From Candidatus Moraniibacteriota bacterium (GTDB taxonomy: Bacteria; Patescibacteriota; Minisyncoccia; Moranbacterales; UBA9337), in assembly GCA_003510795.1 (NCBI GenBank), contig DOKP01000002.1:1-10559 (forward strand): a stretch of DNA of 10,559 bases, read 5' to 3'. A program made the translations under genes and the position numbers. The notes under the pieces were generated by a model. The model worked only from the letters and a program-made list of their open reading frames with translations, was not told the origin of the DNA and ran no database searches. Position 1 is the stretch's first letter. Every line of letters starts with the position of its first letter. Below are positions 1-5,762 of this stretch, piece after piece.

Positions 1-86
1 CGTTCGTGAACGACGAGTCGAGCGACGGGAGAATAGTTCTCTGAAAAAACGAGAATAAATTAAATTGATGTAGATTTATTACTACA
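1..86. other. left-edge spacer, possible tail of an upstream gene
   Basis: The first 45 bases or so are noticeably richer in G+C than the rest of the window and contain small inverted repeats: CGTTC(GT)GAACG at 1-12 and GAGAA(TA)GTTCTC-like pairing at 30-42. Two frames stay open to the left edge, one stopping with TAA at 56-58 and the other with TGA at 42-44. Either could be the last residues of a truncated upstream gene, but neither tail is recognisable. In many bacteria tuf or fusA precedes rpsJ; nothing here resembles the EF-Tu or EF-G C-terminus. From about 56 onward the sequence is plain AT-rich leader to rpsJ, with no convincing promoter or Shine-Dalgarno sequence. Confidence 0.4.
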
Positions 87-410
87 ATGAATAAAAAAGA
101 AGAAGCACAATCTAGAATTAGAATCAAGATCAAGGCTTACGATAATAAAGTTATCGATCAGTCAGCCAAGAAAATAATTGAAACAGCCCTTCGCTCAGGT
201 GCTCAAATAGCTGGTCCAGTACCACTACCAACTGAGATTCATAAGGTAACTGTCAATAAATCAACTTTTGTTTACAAAGACGCTCGAGATCAATATGAAA
301 TGCGAGTACACAAAAGATTAATTGATATTCTCAATCCGAAAGCTAAGACTATAGATGATTTGACTAATTTAGATTTACCGGCCGGAGTAGATATCGAAGT
401 GAAGATGTAA
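87..410 (+). CDS. rpsJ: 30S ribosomal protein S10 (uS10)
   Basis: S10 is a small-subunit head protein that packs near S3 and S14; in many bacteria it also serves as NusE in transcription antitermination. The 107-residue product is close to the usual 100-105. The family pattern is clear: an N-terminal strand (RIRIKIKAYDNKVID, residues 10-24), then the GPVPLPTEIHKVTVNKS segment (about 43-59), then the loop and helix with DQYEMRVHKRLIDILNPK and a C-terminal PAGVDIEVKM strand. S10 usually opens this operon, and it does so here. It is followed by a long structured spacer rather than the usual short gap before rplC. No Shine-Dalgarno sequence precedes the ATG. The identification is secure; the N-terminus is about five residues longer than typical but has no better alternative start. 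Confidence 0.97.
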   Translation: MNKKEEAQSRIRIKIKAYDNKVIDQSAKKIIETALRSGAQIAGPVPLPTEIHKVTVNKSTFVYKDARDQYEMRVHKRLIDILNPKAKTIDDLTNLDLPAGVDIEVKM

Positions 411-423
411 GTTTAATATACAA

Positions 424-534
424 CTAGTTAAAGTCTTGCGTTATTTAAAAAAATGCAGGATACTAAACTAGCCAGAAAATTTAAAAACTAAGAAAATATT
501 TAGTTTTTACTGGCTTGTGAAGACCAGTTTTTTT
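424..534 (+). promoter_or_regulatory. attenuator-like set of competing hairpins between rpsJ and rplC
   Basis: Three stems can be drawn in order. Stem P1 pairs CTAGTT (424-429) with AACTAG (466-471), and inside it CTTGCGT (435-441) with ATGCAGG (453-459). Stem P2 pairs AGCCAG (470-475) with CTGGCT (510-515), and inside it AAAAACTAA (483-491) with TTAGTTTTT (500-508). Stem P3 pairs ACTGG (509-513) with CCAGT (524-528) and runs into seven T residues (528-534), like a weak Rho-independent terminator. P1 and P2 share bases 470-471, and P2 and P3 share 510-513, so P2 could act as antiterminator to P3. This is drawn by eye with no energy calculation. That it controls rplC and the genes beyond, possibly through an r-protein such as L4 as in enterobacteria, is inference. 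Confidence 0.5.
509..534 (+). terminator. candidate weak intrinsic terminator upstream of rplC
   Basis: A 5-bp stem, ACTGG (509-513) with CCAGT (524-528), is followed directly by TTTTTTT (528-534). The stem is short and the loop is 10 nt, so termination is probably partial. A complete stop here would separate rpsJ from the rest of the cluster and require a promoter before rplC, and none is convincing in 535-571. Partial termination or attenuation is the more likely reading. Confidence 0.4.
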
Positions 535-571
535 GTTTGTTAAAATATTTTAAGAATTTTAAGAAAATAAG

Positions 572-1144
572 ATGGCAAAGTTTATAATAGGAAAAAAAGT
601 TGGCATGACAACCATTTACGATGGCGCAAAGGGCGCTTTGAATATTACCTTGGTAGAATGTCTGCCAAACAAGGTTGAAACAGTGAGAAACGAAGAGAAG
701 GATGGTTATAATGCTGTATGTTTGGGCTTGGCAAATAAGAAAGGGAAAATTCTTAAAAGAGAATTTAGAATTTCCTCAGAAGACAAGGCTAATTTTGAAA
801 TAGGAAAAGAAATTGGTGTAGATATATTTGAGTTAGATGAAAAAGTTATTGTCAGTGGTATCACCAAAGGTAAGGGTTATCAAGGTGTGGTAAAGCGACA
901 TGGATTTGCCGGTTCTCCAGCCAGTCATGGACATAGGCATGACACTCGCGCGCCAGGATCTATCGGTTGCGCTTTCCCCGAGCATGTTCTAAAAGGAAAG
1001 AAGATGGCCGGAAGAATGGGTGGAAATAAATTTACTGTAAAAAATTTGAAAGTAGTTTATATAAATAAAGAAAAAAGTTTGATTGGTTTGAAAGGAGCTG
1101 TGCCGGGAGTAGTGAATAGAATCGTGCAGTTGTCCTTGGCTTAA
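572..1144 (+). CDS. rplC: 50S ribosomal protein L3 (uL3)
   Basis: L3 is a primary 23S rRNA binder that initiates large-subunit assembly and reaches toward the peptidyl-transferase centre. The 190-residue product is slightly shorter than the usual 205-215. It opens with FIIGKKVGMTTIYD, and the long rRNA-contacting finger follows: GKGYQGVVKRHGF, GSPASHGHRHD (114 onward), APGSIG (127-132) and KGKKMAGRMG (141-150). The C-terminal fold ends with LIGLKGAVPG. Between GSIG and KGKKM there are eight residues (CAFPEHVL), apparently one fewer than in E. coli, and there is no glutamine matching the E. coli Gln150 methylated by PrmB. No Shine-Dalgarno sequence precedes the ATG; AAGAAAATAAG is purine-rich but lacks a GG core. 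The gene sits between two structured spacers. Confidence 0.97.
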   Translation: MAKFIIGKKVGMTTIYDGAKGALNITLVECLPNKVETVRNEEKDGYNAVCLGLANKKGKILKREFRISSEDKANFEIGKEIGVDIFELDEKVIVSGITKGKGYQGVVKRHGFAGSPASHGHRHDTRAPGSIGCAFPEHVLKGKKMAGRMGGNKFTVKNLKVVYINKEKSLIGLKGAVPGVVNRIVQLSLA

Positions 1145-1162
1145 TTAAATTAAAAAGGGTTC

Positions 1163-1319
1163 AGGCTCTGTAACAAAATAACTTACACATTTCGCATCCA
1201 TTTTCACATCATCTTTTTTTAAAAAATTATCAAGGTATCTCGATATCTTTCAAATTTTTTTAAAAAAATCTGACGCAAAACTGAACACGAACTACATAAT
1301 TTATTTTATTACAGGGCCT
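1163..1319. repeat. quasi-palindromic 157-nt element between rplC and rplD (MITE-like or structured leader)
   Basis: The ends form an inverted repeat: GGCTCTGTAACAAAATA at 1164-1180 against TATTTTATTACAGGGCC at 1302-1318. Fifteen of 17 positions are Watson-Crick, one is G-U (1167/1315) and one mismatches (1174/1308); A1163-T1319 extends it by one pair. At almost the same centre lies a nested hairpin: AAAAAATT (1221-1228) with AATTTTTT (1253-1260), enclosing AAGGTAT (1232-1238) with ATATCTT (1243-1249, one G-U) around a CTCG loop. No reading frame fills it. Terminal inverted repeats beginning GGCTCTGTAAC resemble insertion-sequence ends, so a non-autonomous miniature transposon is possible, but no clear target-site duplication is visible. 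A structured leader for rplD is the alternative. I cannot assign a family. Confidence 0.5.
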
Positions 1320-1354
1320 TAGAAAAAGTTTTATTACTCTGAATTATTAAAAAG

Positions 1355-1978
1355 ATGAAAACTATAGTATACAATTTCGAAGGAAAAAAAGTTAAAGATA
1401 TCGAATTATCAGAAGCTGTTTTTAATGTACCCTTAAACACAGAATTGTTGCATGAGGTGTATGTTTCAATGGACGCTAATCAACGAGTGGCTATTGCGCA
1501 CACTAAAGGCAGAGGGGAAGTGGCTGGAAGCGGAAAGAAGCCCTGGAAACAAAAAGGGACAGGTAGGGCCAGAGTAGGATCAGTGCGAAGTCCTATTTGG
1601 AGAGGTGGAGGCATTGTGTTTGGGCCAACTAAAGATAGAAATTTCAAAAAGAAGATTAATAAAAAAGCTAATGCCAAAGCTATACTGATGGCTCTCAGTG
1701 AAAAATTGAGGAGCGAAAAATTAATCATTGTTGACAAAGTTGAAGCGATGAATAAGAAAACTAGAGATATCGCATCCGGGTTGAATTCATTGAAATTAAG
1801 AGGATCAATTCTGATTAATTTGTCAGAGGCAGAAAAAGATACCTACCTATACTCAAGAAATATTAAAAATGTCAAGTGTATCCCAGTTAATAATTTGAAT
1901 GTTTTAGATATTTTGAATCACAAGAGTGTGGTATTAAGTGAAGAATCAGTAAAATATTTAGAGAAAAAATATAATTAG
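1355..1978 (+). CDS. rplD: 50S ribosomal protein L4 (uL4)
   Basis: L4 has a globular domain on the large-subunit surface and a long loop that lines the exit-tunnel constriction opposite L22. In E. coli it also represses its own S10 operon. The 207-residue length is typical. The tunnel loop is well preserved: AHTKGRGEVAGSGKKPWKQKGTGRARVGS (split here only by naming, about residues 48-76), with KGTGRAR near 67-73, followed by SPIWRGGGIVFGPTK. The C-terminal half (KANAKAILMALSEKL, then NVKCIPVNNLNVLDILNHKSVVL) matches the globular Rossmann-like part. The ATG follows a 210-nt spacer that contains the quasi-palindromic element, with no Shine-Dalgarno sequence. rplW begins only 6 nt after its TAG stop, so these two are probably translationally coupled. 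Confidence 0.97.
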   Translation: MKTIVYNFEGKKVKDIELSEAVFNVPLNTELLHEVYVSMDANQRVAIAHTKGRGEVAGSGKKPWKQKGTGRARVGSVRSPIWRGGGIVFGPTKDRNFKKKINKKANAKAILMALSEKLRSEKLIIVDKVEAMNKKTRDIASGLNSLKLRGSILINLSEAEKDTYLYSRNIKNVKCIPVNNLNVLDILNHKSVVLSEESVKYLEKKYN

Positions 1979-1984
1979 AATTTT

Positions 1985-2419
1985 ATGGGTTTATTTAATA
2001 AGAAAACTGAAGATGACGCGGCCAAAGATATTTCTAAGGAAGATAAAGTTTCAGATAGTAAAGAAATAGTGGAGAAAACTTCCAAGAAAGCAATTAAAAA
2101 AGCGGATTTAGAAAATATAGCTACTCACCAAGGTGATGGACAGATGGCTTACAAATTTATAATTAAGCCTTGGATAACCGAGAAAACCCAAGAGCTAATG
2201 AGTAGTAATAAATATGTTTTCCGCCTAAGAGCCAAGGCAACCAAGAGAGAAGCGAGAGTAGCGGTAGAAAAGCTTTATGATGTAAAAGTGGAAAGTGTTA
2301 ATATAATTAATATTCCTGAAAAGAAAAGGAAATTTGGAAGATATAGCGGAATGAAATCAGCTGTCAGGAAGGCAGTGGTAACACTGAAAAAGGGAAGTAA
2401 AATTGAGATTTTCGAATAA
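1985..2419 (+). CDS. rplW: 50S ribosomal protein L23 (uL23) with N-terminal extension
   Basis: L23 sits at the polypeptide exit and is the docking site for trigger factor and SRP. The 144-residue product is about 45-50 residues longer than the usual 95-100. The conserved core starts near residue 54 (AYKFIIKPWITEKTQELM) and includes NKYVFRL, the ATKREARVAVEKLYDVKVESVNIINIP stretch, and the KKRKFGRYSGMKSAVRKAVVTL arm that contacts rRNA (each segment contiguous in the protein). The first 53 residues, starting MGLFNKK, are rich in Lys, Asp, Glu and Ser and look disordered. An internal in-frame ATG at 2144 (Met54) lies exactly at the start of the core and is preceded by AGGTGAT (2131-2137). The 6-nt gap after rplD favours the upstream start for the long form. 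Confidence 0.95.
   Translation: MGLFNKKTEDDAAKDISKEDKVSDSKEIVEKTSKKAIKKADLENIATHQGDGQMAYKFIIKPWITEKTQELMSSNKYVFRLRAKATKREARVAVEKLYDVKVESVNIINIPEKKRKFGRYSGMKSAVRKAVVTLKKGSKIEIFE
2131..2146 (+). promoter_or_regulatory. Shine-Dalgarno-like site and internal ATG within rplW
   Basis: AGGTGAT at 2131-2137 is complementary to the common bacterial anti-Shine-Dalgarno tail (ATCACCT), and it lies 6 nt before an in-frame ATG at 2144-2146 (Met54 of L23). It is the strongest Shine-Dalgarno match I see at any in-frame ATG in the window; the annotated gene starts lack one. The bases also encode Gly-Asp of the extension, so chance cannot be excluded. If used, it would give a 91-residue L23 matching the ordinary family core. 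Confidence 0.35.
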
Positions 2420-2524
2420 TGCGAACATAGTTCGCTAATCATGACTCGAATTTTTCACTAATAATCACGAATCCCATTGGGGATAATTGGAGAAAATTAG
2501 TGTAGATTAGAGATTTATATTATT
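2420..2524 (+). repeat. family 1 intergenic repeat, copy A (upstream of rpsS)
   Basis: This spacer occupies the place where rplB normally sits. It opens with a perfect hairpin, GCGAAC (2421-2426) with GTTCGC (2430-2435). Bases 2455-2520 are identical over 66 nt to 6718-6783 upstream of rplX. Within that stretch are a small hairpin, ATCCC (2471-2475) with GGGAT (2480-2484), and the 26-nt family core (2495-2520, starting AATTAGTGTAGATTAG and ending TTTATAT). The core stops 4 nt before the rpsS ATG. Confidence 0.9.
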
Positions 2525-2851
2525 ATGTCAAGAAGTTTAAAAAAAGGTCCATATATAGACGAAAGACTATTGAATAAAGTGAAAAACAAGAAACCTGGCG
2601 ACAAGGAAGCTATTAAAACTTGGTCAAGATCTTGTACGATTGTTCCAGAAATGGTAGGGTATACTTTTGGCGTGTATAATGGAAGAAAATTTATAAGTGT
2701 GTACGTAGTTGAGGAAATGGTGGGACACAAGCTGGGAGAATTTTCTTTTACTAGGACATTTTTCAAGCATGGTGGAAAGATTCAGAAAGATTTGGAGCAA
2801 GCTGCTAAGCAAAAAGAAGTTGATGCTGCCAAAGCAGCTAAGAAAGCGTAG
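2525..2851 (+). CDS. rpsS: 30S ribosomal protein S19 (uS19)
   Basis: S19 binds the small-subunit head beside S13 and contacts the A-site finger bridge. The 108-residue product is slightly longer than the usual 90-95. The family pattern is unmistakable: SRSLKKGPYID (2-12), IKTWSRSCTIVPEMVGYTF in the middle (residues 31-49), HNGRKFI-like YNGRKFISVYV, and GHKLGEFSFTRTF (67-79). The last 20 or so residues are an Ala- and Lys-rich tail. The start is fixed by the canonical MSRSLKKGP. The gene follows rplW directly instead of following rplB, because rplB has moved downstream. It is preceded by copy A of the repeat and followed by rplV after 37 nt. Confidence 0.97.
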   Translation: MSRSLKKGPYIDERLLNKVKNKKPGDKEAIKTWSRSCTIVPEMVGYTFGVYNGRKFISVYVVEEMVGHKLGEFSFTRTFFKHGGKIQKDLEQAAKQKEVDAAKAAKKA

Positions 2852-2888
2852 GTTATTTTTAATAAAAGTTTATTAGATTTTATAGCAT

Positions 2889-3434
2889 ATGAAGGTTAAA
2901 GCAAAATTAAAAAATTTAAGAGTATCTCCAAGAAAAGTCAGAATATCAGCTGATATAGTTAGAGGTTGCAATATTGAAGACGCAATTTTTAGATTGGATA
3001 ATACCGTCAAAAAATCCAATGAACCAATAAAAAAAATGCTTCTTAGCGCAGTGGCTAATGCCCAAAATAATTTTAATTTGGACAGAAGTACATTGGTGAT
3101 TGCAGACATTCAAGTGGGAGAAGGAATAACTATGAAAAGATGGATGCCTAGAGCTTATGGTAGAGCTTCAGAGATATTAAAAAGAAGTGCTCATGTTTAT
3201 ATTACCCTAGAGGGGCAAGAAGCTTCCGCAAATCCAGCCAAGAAAAAAGAAGTTAAATCTGTTAAGAAGGATGATAAAACTGAGGGCTCGATTGAAACAG
3301 TAGAAAAGGTTGAAGAGAAGAAAGATGCAACTCTAAAACTAAACAAGAAGAGTCATTACCGAGTGGATGCCAAGAAAAAAGAAAGTCGAGAAAAAGGTTT
3401 TAATAAAACAATGTTTAAAAGAAAATCTATATAA
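2889..3434 (+). CDS. rplV: 50S ribosomal protein L22 (uL22) with Lys-rich C-terminal tail
   Basis: L22 lines the exit tunnel with a long beta-hairpin opposite L4 and binds all 23S rRNA domains. The core (about residues 1-107) has the family signatures: LRVSPRKVRISADIVRG near 9-25, KKMLLSAVANAQNN at about 48-61, and the hairpin tip segment MKRWMPRAYGRAS (82-94) followed by SAHVYITLE. The usual length is about 110, but this protein is 181 residues. The extra 73 residues from about Gly109 are rich in Lys, Glu, Ser and Thr with no recognisable fold, ending FNKTMFKRKSI. Such tails are reported for L22 in several lineages; its job here is unknown. The stop is followed by the family 1 repeat leading to rplB. 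Confidence 0.96.
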   Translation: MKVKAKLKNLRVSPRKVRISADIVRGCNIEDAIFRLDNTVKKSNEPIKKMLLSAVANAQNNFNLDRSTLVIADIQVGEGITMKRWMPRAYGRASEILKRSAHVYITLEGQEASANPAKKKEVKSVKKDDKTEGSIETVEKVEEKKDATLKLNKKSHYRVDAKKKESREKGFNKTMFKRKSI

Positions 3435-3548
3435 GTGTACATAAATCGCGAATCAATACGAATTAAATCCCAAATAATCGCGAATAGTGTATCAATATTT
3501 AGAGAATATTAGTGAAATAATTAGTGTAGATTAGAGATTTATATCATT
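3435..3548 (+). repeat. family 1 intergenic repeat, copy B (upstream of rplB)
   Basis: This is the most diverged copy in its 5' half, which still has ATCGCGAAT-type words. It has a perfect hairpin AATATT (3494-3499) with AATATT (3505-3510) around TAGAG, and the invariant 26-nt core at 3519-3544. The core ends 4 nt before the rplB ATG. The 15 nt just before the core (from ATTAGTGAAATAATTAG) match copy C rather than A, D or E. Confidence 0.9.
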
Positions 3549-4379
3549 ATGGCAATTAAAGTTTACAAAAGAAACGCAGCAGGACGAAGAAATATGTCCA
3601 TTATCAAACCTGAGGGCGTTACCAAGAAAAAACCAGAGAAATCTTTGATGACTGCTTTGAATAAAAAATCAGGGCGAGCGGCTGGAAAAATATCTGTACG
3701 TCACAGAGGAGGCGGGCACAAACGAAGTTACCGTATAGTTGATTTTAAACAAGACAAATTGGGAATTGTCGGTAAAATTGTGGCTATTGAAAAAGATCCT
3801 AATCGATCAGCTTTGCTGGCTTTAGTTTCTTATTTAGATGGAGAAAAAAGATATATCATTGCTTCACAAGGAATGGAAGTGGGGAAAACTATTATAGCAG
3901 ATAAGGTTGCTAGTTTTGATAACGGCAATAGAATGCAAATGAAAAATATTCCAGTTGGCACAACCTTGTGCAATGTGGAAATTACTGCAGGTAAGGGCGG
4001 TCAAATTGCCAGAAGTGCTGGATCTAAAGTTCTCTTGATGGGTTTGGACGGAAAGAAAGCTCAACTAAAAATGGCTTCTGGAGAAATAAGATTGGTAAAC
4101 AGTGAATGTTATGCAACAATTGGACAGATTAGTAATTTTGAACATGGTGTAGAAAAAATTGGTAAAGCTGGTAGAAAAAGATGGTTAGGATTTCGTCCGG
4201 CAGTTAGAGGAAGTGCGATGAATCCAGTGGATCATCCACATGGAGGAGGAGAAGGTAAGCAGGGAATTGGTTTGAAAGCTCCGAAAACTCCTTGGGGAAA
4301 AATTGCTCTCGGAAAGAAAACCAGAGGCAAGAAGAAATATAGTAATAAATTTATTGTAAAAAGAAGAATTAAGAAATAA
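3549..4379 (+). CDS. rplB: 50S ribosomal protein L2 (uL2), displaced position
   Basis: L2 is the most conserved large-subunit protein, needed for subunit joining and peptidyl-transferase activity. The 276-residue length is normal. An N-terminal basic arm contains RHRGGGHKRSYRIVDF (from Arg51). The OB-fold and SH3-like domains follow, with VEITAGKGGQIARSAGS and KMASGEIRLV. The C-terminal tail holds MNPVDHPHGGGEGK, with the conserved histidine at residue 229, the same number as in E. coli. It ends with the basic KKTRGKKKYSNKFIVKRR. Position is the anomaly: rplB nearly always lies between rplW and rpsS, but here it follows rplV and precedes rpsC. It carries a family 1 repeat leader, and a family 2 repeat begins at its stop codon. 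The gene itself looks fully intact. Confidence 0.98.
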   Translation: MAIKVYKRNAAGRRNMSIIKPEGVTKKKPEKSLMTALNKKSGRAAGKISVRHRGGGHKRSYRIVDFKQDKLGIVGKIVAIEKDPNRSALLALVSYLDGEKRYIIASQGMEVGKTIIADKVASFDNGNRMQMKNIPVGTTLCNVEITAGKGGQIARSAGSKVLLMGLDGKKAQLKMASGEIRLVNSECYATIGQISNFEHGVEKIGKAGRKRWLGFRPAVRGSAMNPVDHPHGGGEGKQGIGLKAPKTPWGKIALGKKTRGKKKYSNKFIVKRRIKK

Positions 4380-4488
4380 GATTAATATTTACGAATTACG
4401 AATAAAATACGAATATACAAATGTGGCAGAAATGAATTAGCTGATAATTAGTATATTAGTAAATAATTAGTAATTAGTACAGAATAAC
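4377..4488 (+). repeat. family 2 intergenic repeat, copy F (upstream of rpsC)
   Basis: Bases 4377-4417 are identical over 41 nt to 7094-7134, and the identity begins on the TAA stop of the upstream gene in both places. After a diverged middle (4418-4442), the 3' part resumes near-identity with 7158-7199: it is rich in ATTAGTA words and ends CAGAATAAC directly before the ATG, with only small indels. The family differs from family 1 but uses a similar vocabulary (CGAAT, ATTAGT). Confidence 0.9.
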
Positions 4489-5130
4489 ATGGGACAAAAA
4501 GTTAATCCAAAAGGTTTCAGACTTGGAATCACGACAACATGGCGTTCAAGATGGTTTGGCGGAAAGGATATAGCCAAAAATCTTAGACTCGATGTTACTA
4601 TTAGAAGTTTTATCATGAAGAAGTGGAAGCAGGCTTCTATTTCTGATGTTGAGATTGAAAGATCTGCGGGTGATATTAAGATAATAATTTTAACTTCTCG
4701 TCCTGGAGTTTTAATCGGAAGAGGCGGAAGCGGAATTGAGGATATTAGCCGAGCAGTCAAAAAAGAATTTTTCCGTGGAACCAAAACTGTATTGAAGATA
4801 GATATCAAAGAAGTTAAAGATTTTGAAGCCAATGCATCAATTGTAGCTCAACAGGTAGCGGAACAATTGGAAAAAAGAGTGGCTTTTAGAAGAGTTTTAA
4901 AAACAACCTTAGACCAAACTGATAAGAATAAAATGGTCAAAGGTATAAAAGTAGAAGTATCTGGAAGATTGGGTGGTGCCGAAATGTCTCGAAAAGAATG
5001 GTTATCCAAAGGAACAATTCCACTTCAAACTCTAAGAGCCGATATTGATTTTTCCAAAGCGACTGCTAGGACTACTTATGGAGCGATTGGAGTAAAGGTT
5101 TGGATATATAAAGGAGAAGTATTTGAATAA
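4489..5130 (+). CDS. rpsC: 30S ribosomal protein S3 (uS3)
   Basis: S3 lies at the mRNA entry channel in the small-subunit head and contributes to mRNA unwinding with S4 and S5. The 213-residue length is normal. The N-terminus MGQKVNPKGFRLGI is canonical and fixes the start. A type II KH domain carries its GXXG loop at G77-R78-G79-G80 within RPGVLIGRGG. The C-terminal domain has the conserved KGIKVEVSGRLGGAEMSRKEW stretch (about residues 145-165, contiguous), then TIPLQTLRADIDF and TTYGAIGVKVWIYKGE. The gene follows the displaced rplB and is preceded by a family 2 repeat instead of a Shine-Dalgarno sequence. The 115 nt after it are low-complexity AT sequence rather than the usual overlap with rplP. 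Confidence 0.97.
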   Translation: MGQKVNPKGFRLGITTTWRSRWFGGKDIAKNLRLDVTIRSFIMKKWKQASISDVEIERSAGDIKIIILTSRPGVLIGRGGSGIEDISRAVKKEFFRGTKTVLKIDIKEVKDFEANASIVAQQVAEQLEKRVAFRRVLKTTLDQTDKNKMVKGIKVEVSGRLGGAEMSRKEWLSKGTIPLQTLRADIDFSKATARTTYGAIGVKVWIYKGEVFE

Positions 5131-5245
5131 ATTTAAAGTTTTAAATTTGAAATTTGAATTCAATTATAAATAACCCAATTTTAAATTAAAAAAATAAAAA
5201 TTGATTTAAAATTTAAAATTGTGAATTTAAAATTTTTGTAAATAT
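5131..5245. repeat. AT low-complexity spacer with a perfect 12-bp inverted repeat
   Basis: This gap is almost entirely A and T, made of TTTAAA, AATTTGAAATTT and TTTAAAATTT words. CAATTTTAAATT (5176-5187) and AATTTAAAATTG (5210-5221) are perfect inverted repeats with a 22-nt loop. It has no reading frame and resembles neither repeat family. No T-run follows the stem as in a clear terminator, although ATTTTTG lies near 5232-5238. Confidence 0.6.
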
Positions 5246-5659
5246 ATGTTATTAATGCCGAGAAAAGTTAAACATAGAAAAATCCATAGAGGTGGAGCAA
5301 TTCAGGGTAAGACTACTAGAGGTAGTAAGGTTAGTTTTGGCACTTATGGACTTAAAGCTATGACAGGAGGACTAATTTCAGCTAGACAAATTGAGTCGGC
5401 TAGAAGAGCGATGACTAGGCATATTCAAAGAGGTGGAAAAATTTGGATTAGAATTTTTTCTGATAAGCCAATGACTAAAAAAGGAGATGAAGTGCCGATG
5501 GGTAAAGGTAAGGGCTCTGTTGACCATTATGTTTCAAAAGTTAGACCAGGCAAAGTAATGTTTGAGATGGATGGCGTAACTAAGGAATTAGCCAAGAAGG
5601 CTATGGAGCTAGCTTCTCACAAGTTAGGTGTAAAAACTAAATTTGTAGAGAGAGACTAA
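5246..5659 (+). CDS. rplP: 50S ribosomal protein L16 (uL16)
   Basis: L16 sits near the A site, contacts the aminoacyl-tRNA elbow and assembles late. The 137-residue length matches the family. Visible signatures are MPRKVKHRKIHRG at the N-terminus, SFGTYGLKAMTGGLISARQIESARRA in the middle (residues about 29-54), then GGKIWIRIFSDKPMTKK, MGKGKGSVDHYVSKVRPGK and a C-terminal KKAMELASHKLGVKTKFV. Two starts are possible: 5246 (MLLMPRK) and 5255 (MPRK). Many L16 proteins begin ML-PK, which favours 5246, but neither has a Shine-Dalgarno sequence. The gene is separated from rpsC by AT-rich low-complexity DNA and from rpmC by a family 1 repeat. Confidence 0.97.
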   Translation: MLLMPRKVKHRKIHRGGAIQGKTTRGSKVSFGTYGLKAMTGGLISARQIESARRAMTRHIQRGGKIWIRIFSDKPMTKKGDEVPMGKGKGSVDHYVSKVRPGKVMFEMDGVTKELAKKAMELASHKLGVKTKFVERD

Positions 5660-5762
5660 TGATTTAAATCACGAATCAGACTCGAATCTAGTCGCTAATA
5701 ATCACGAATAAATTCGAGAGGATTAGTGAAATAATTAGTGTAGATTAGAGATTTATATAATT
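5660..5762 (+). repeat. family 1 intergenic repeat, copy C (upstream of rpmC)
   Basis: The copy begins at the rplP stop with a 12-nt palindrome, TGATTTAAATCA (5660-5671). It continues with the family words CACGAATC, CTCGAATCTA and CTAATAATCACGAAT shared with copies D and E. It has a short hairpin CGAAT (5705-5709) with ATTCG (5712-5716), and the invariant 26-nt core at 5733-5758, 4 nt before the ATG. Confidence 0.9.

Noticed and set aside
2..58. C-terminal tail of an upstream protein in the first 58 bases
   Set aside because: Two frames are open, both too short and neither recognisable, so no gene is called.
535..571. Promoter for rplC after the terminator-like hairpin
   Set aside because: TAAAAT at 541 could be a -10 box, but no -35-like hexamer lies at about 17 nt; TTGTGA at 515 is 20 nt away. 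In such AT-rich DNA the match means little.
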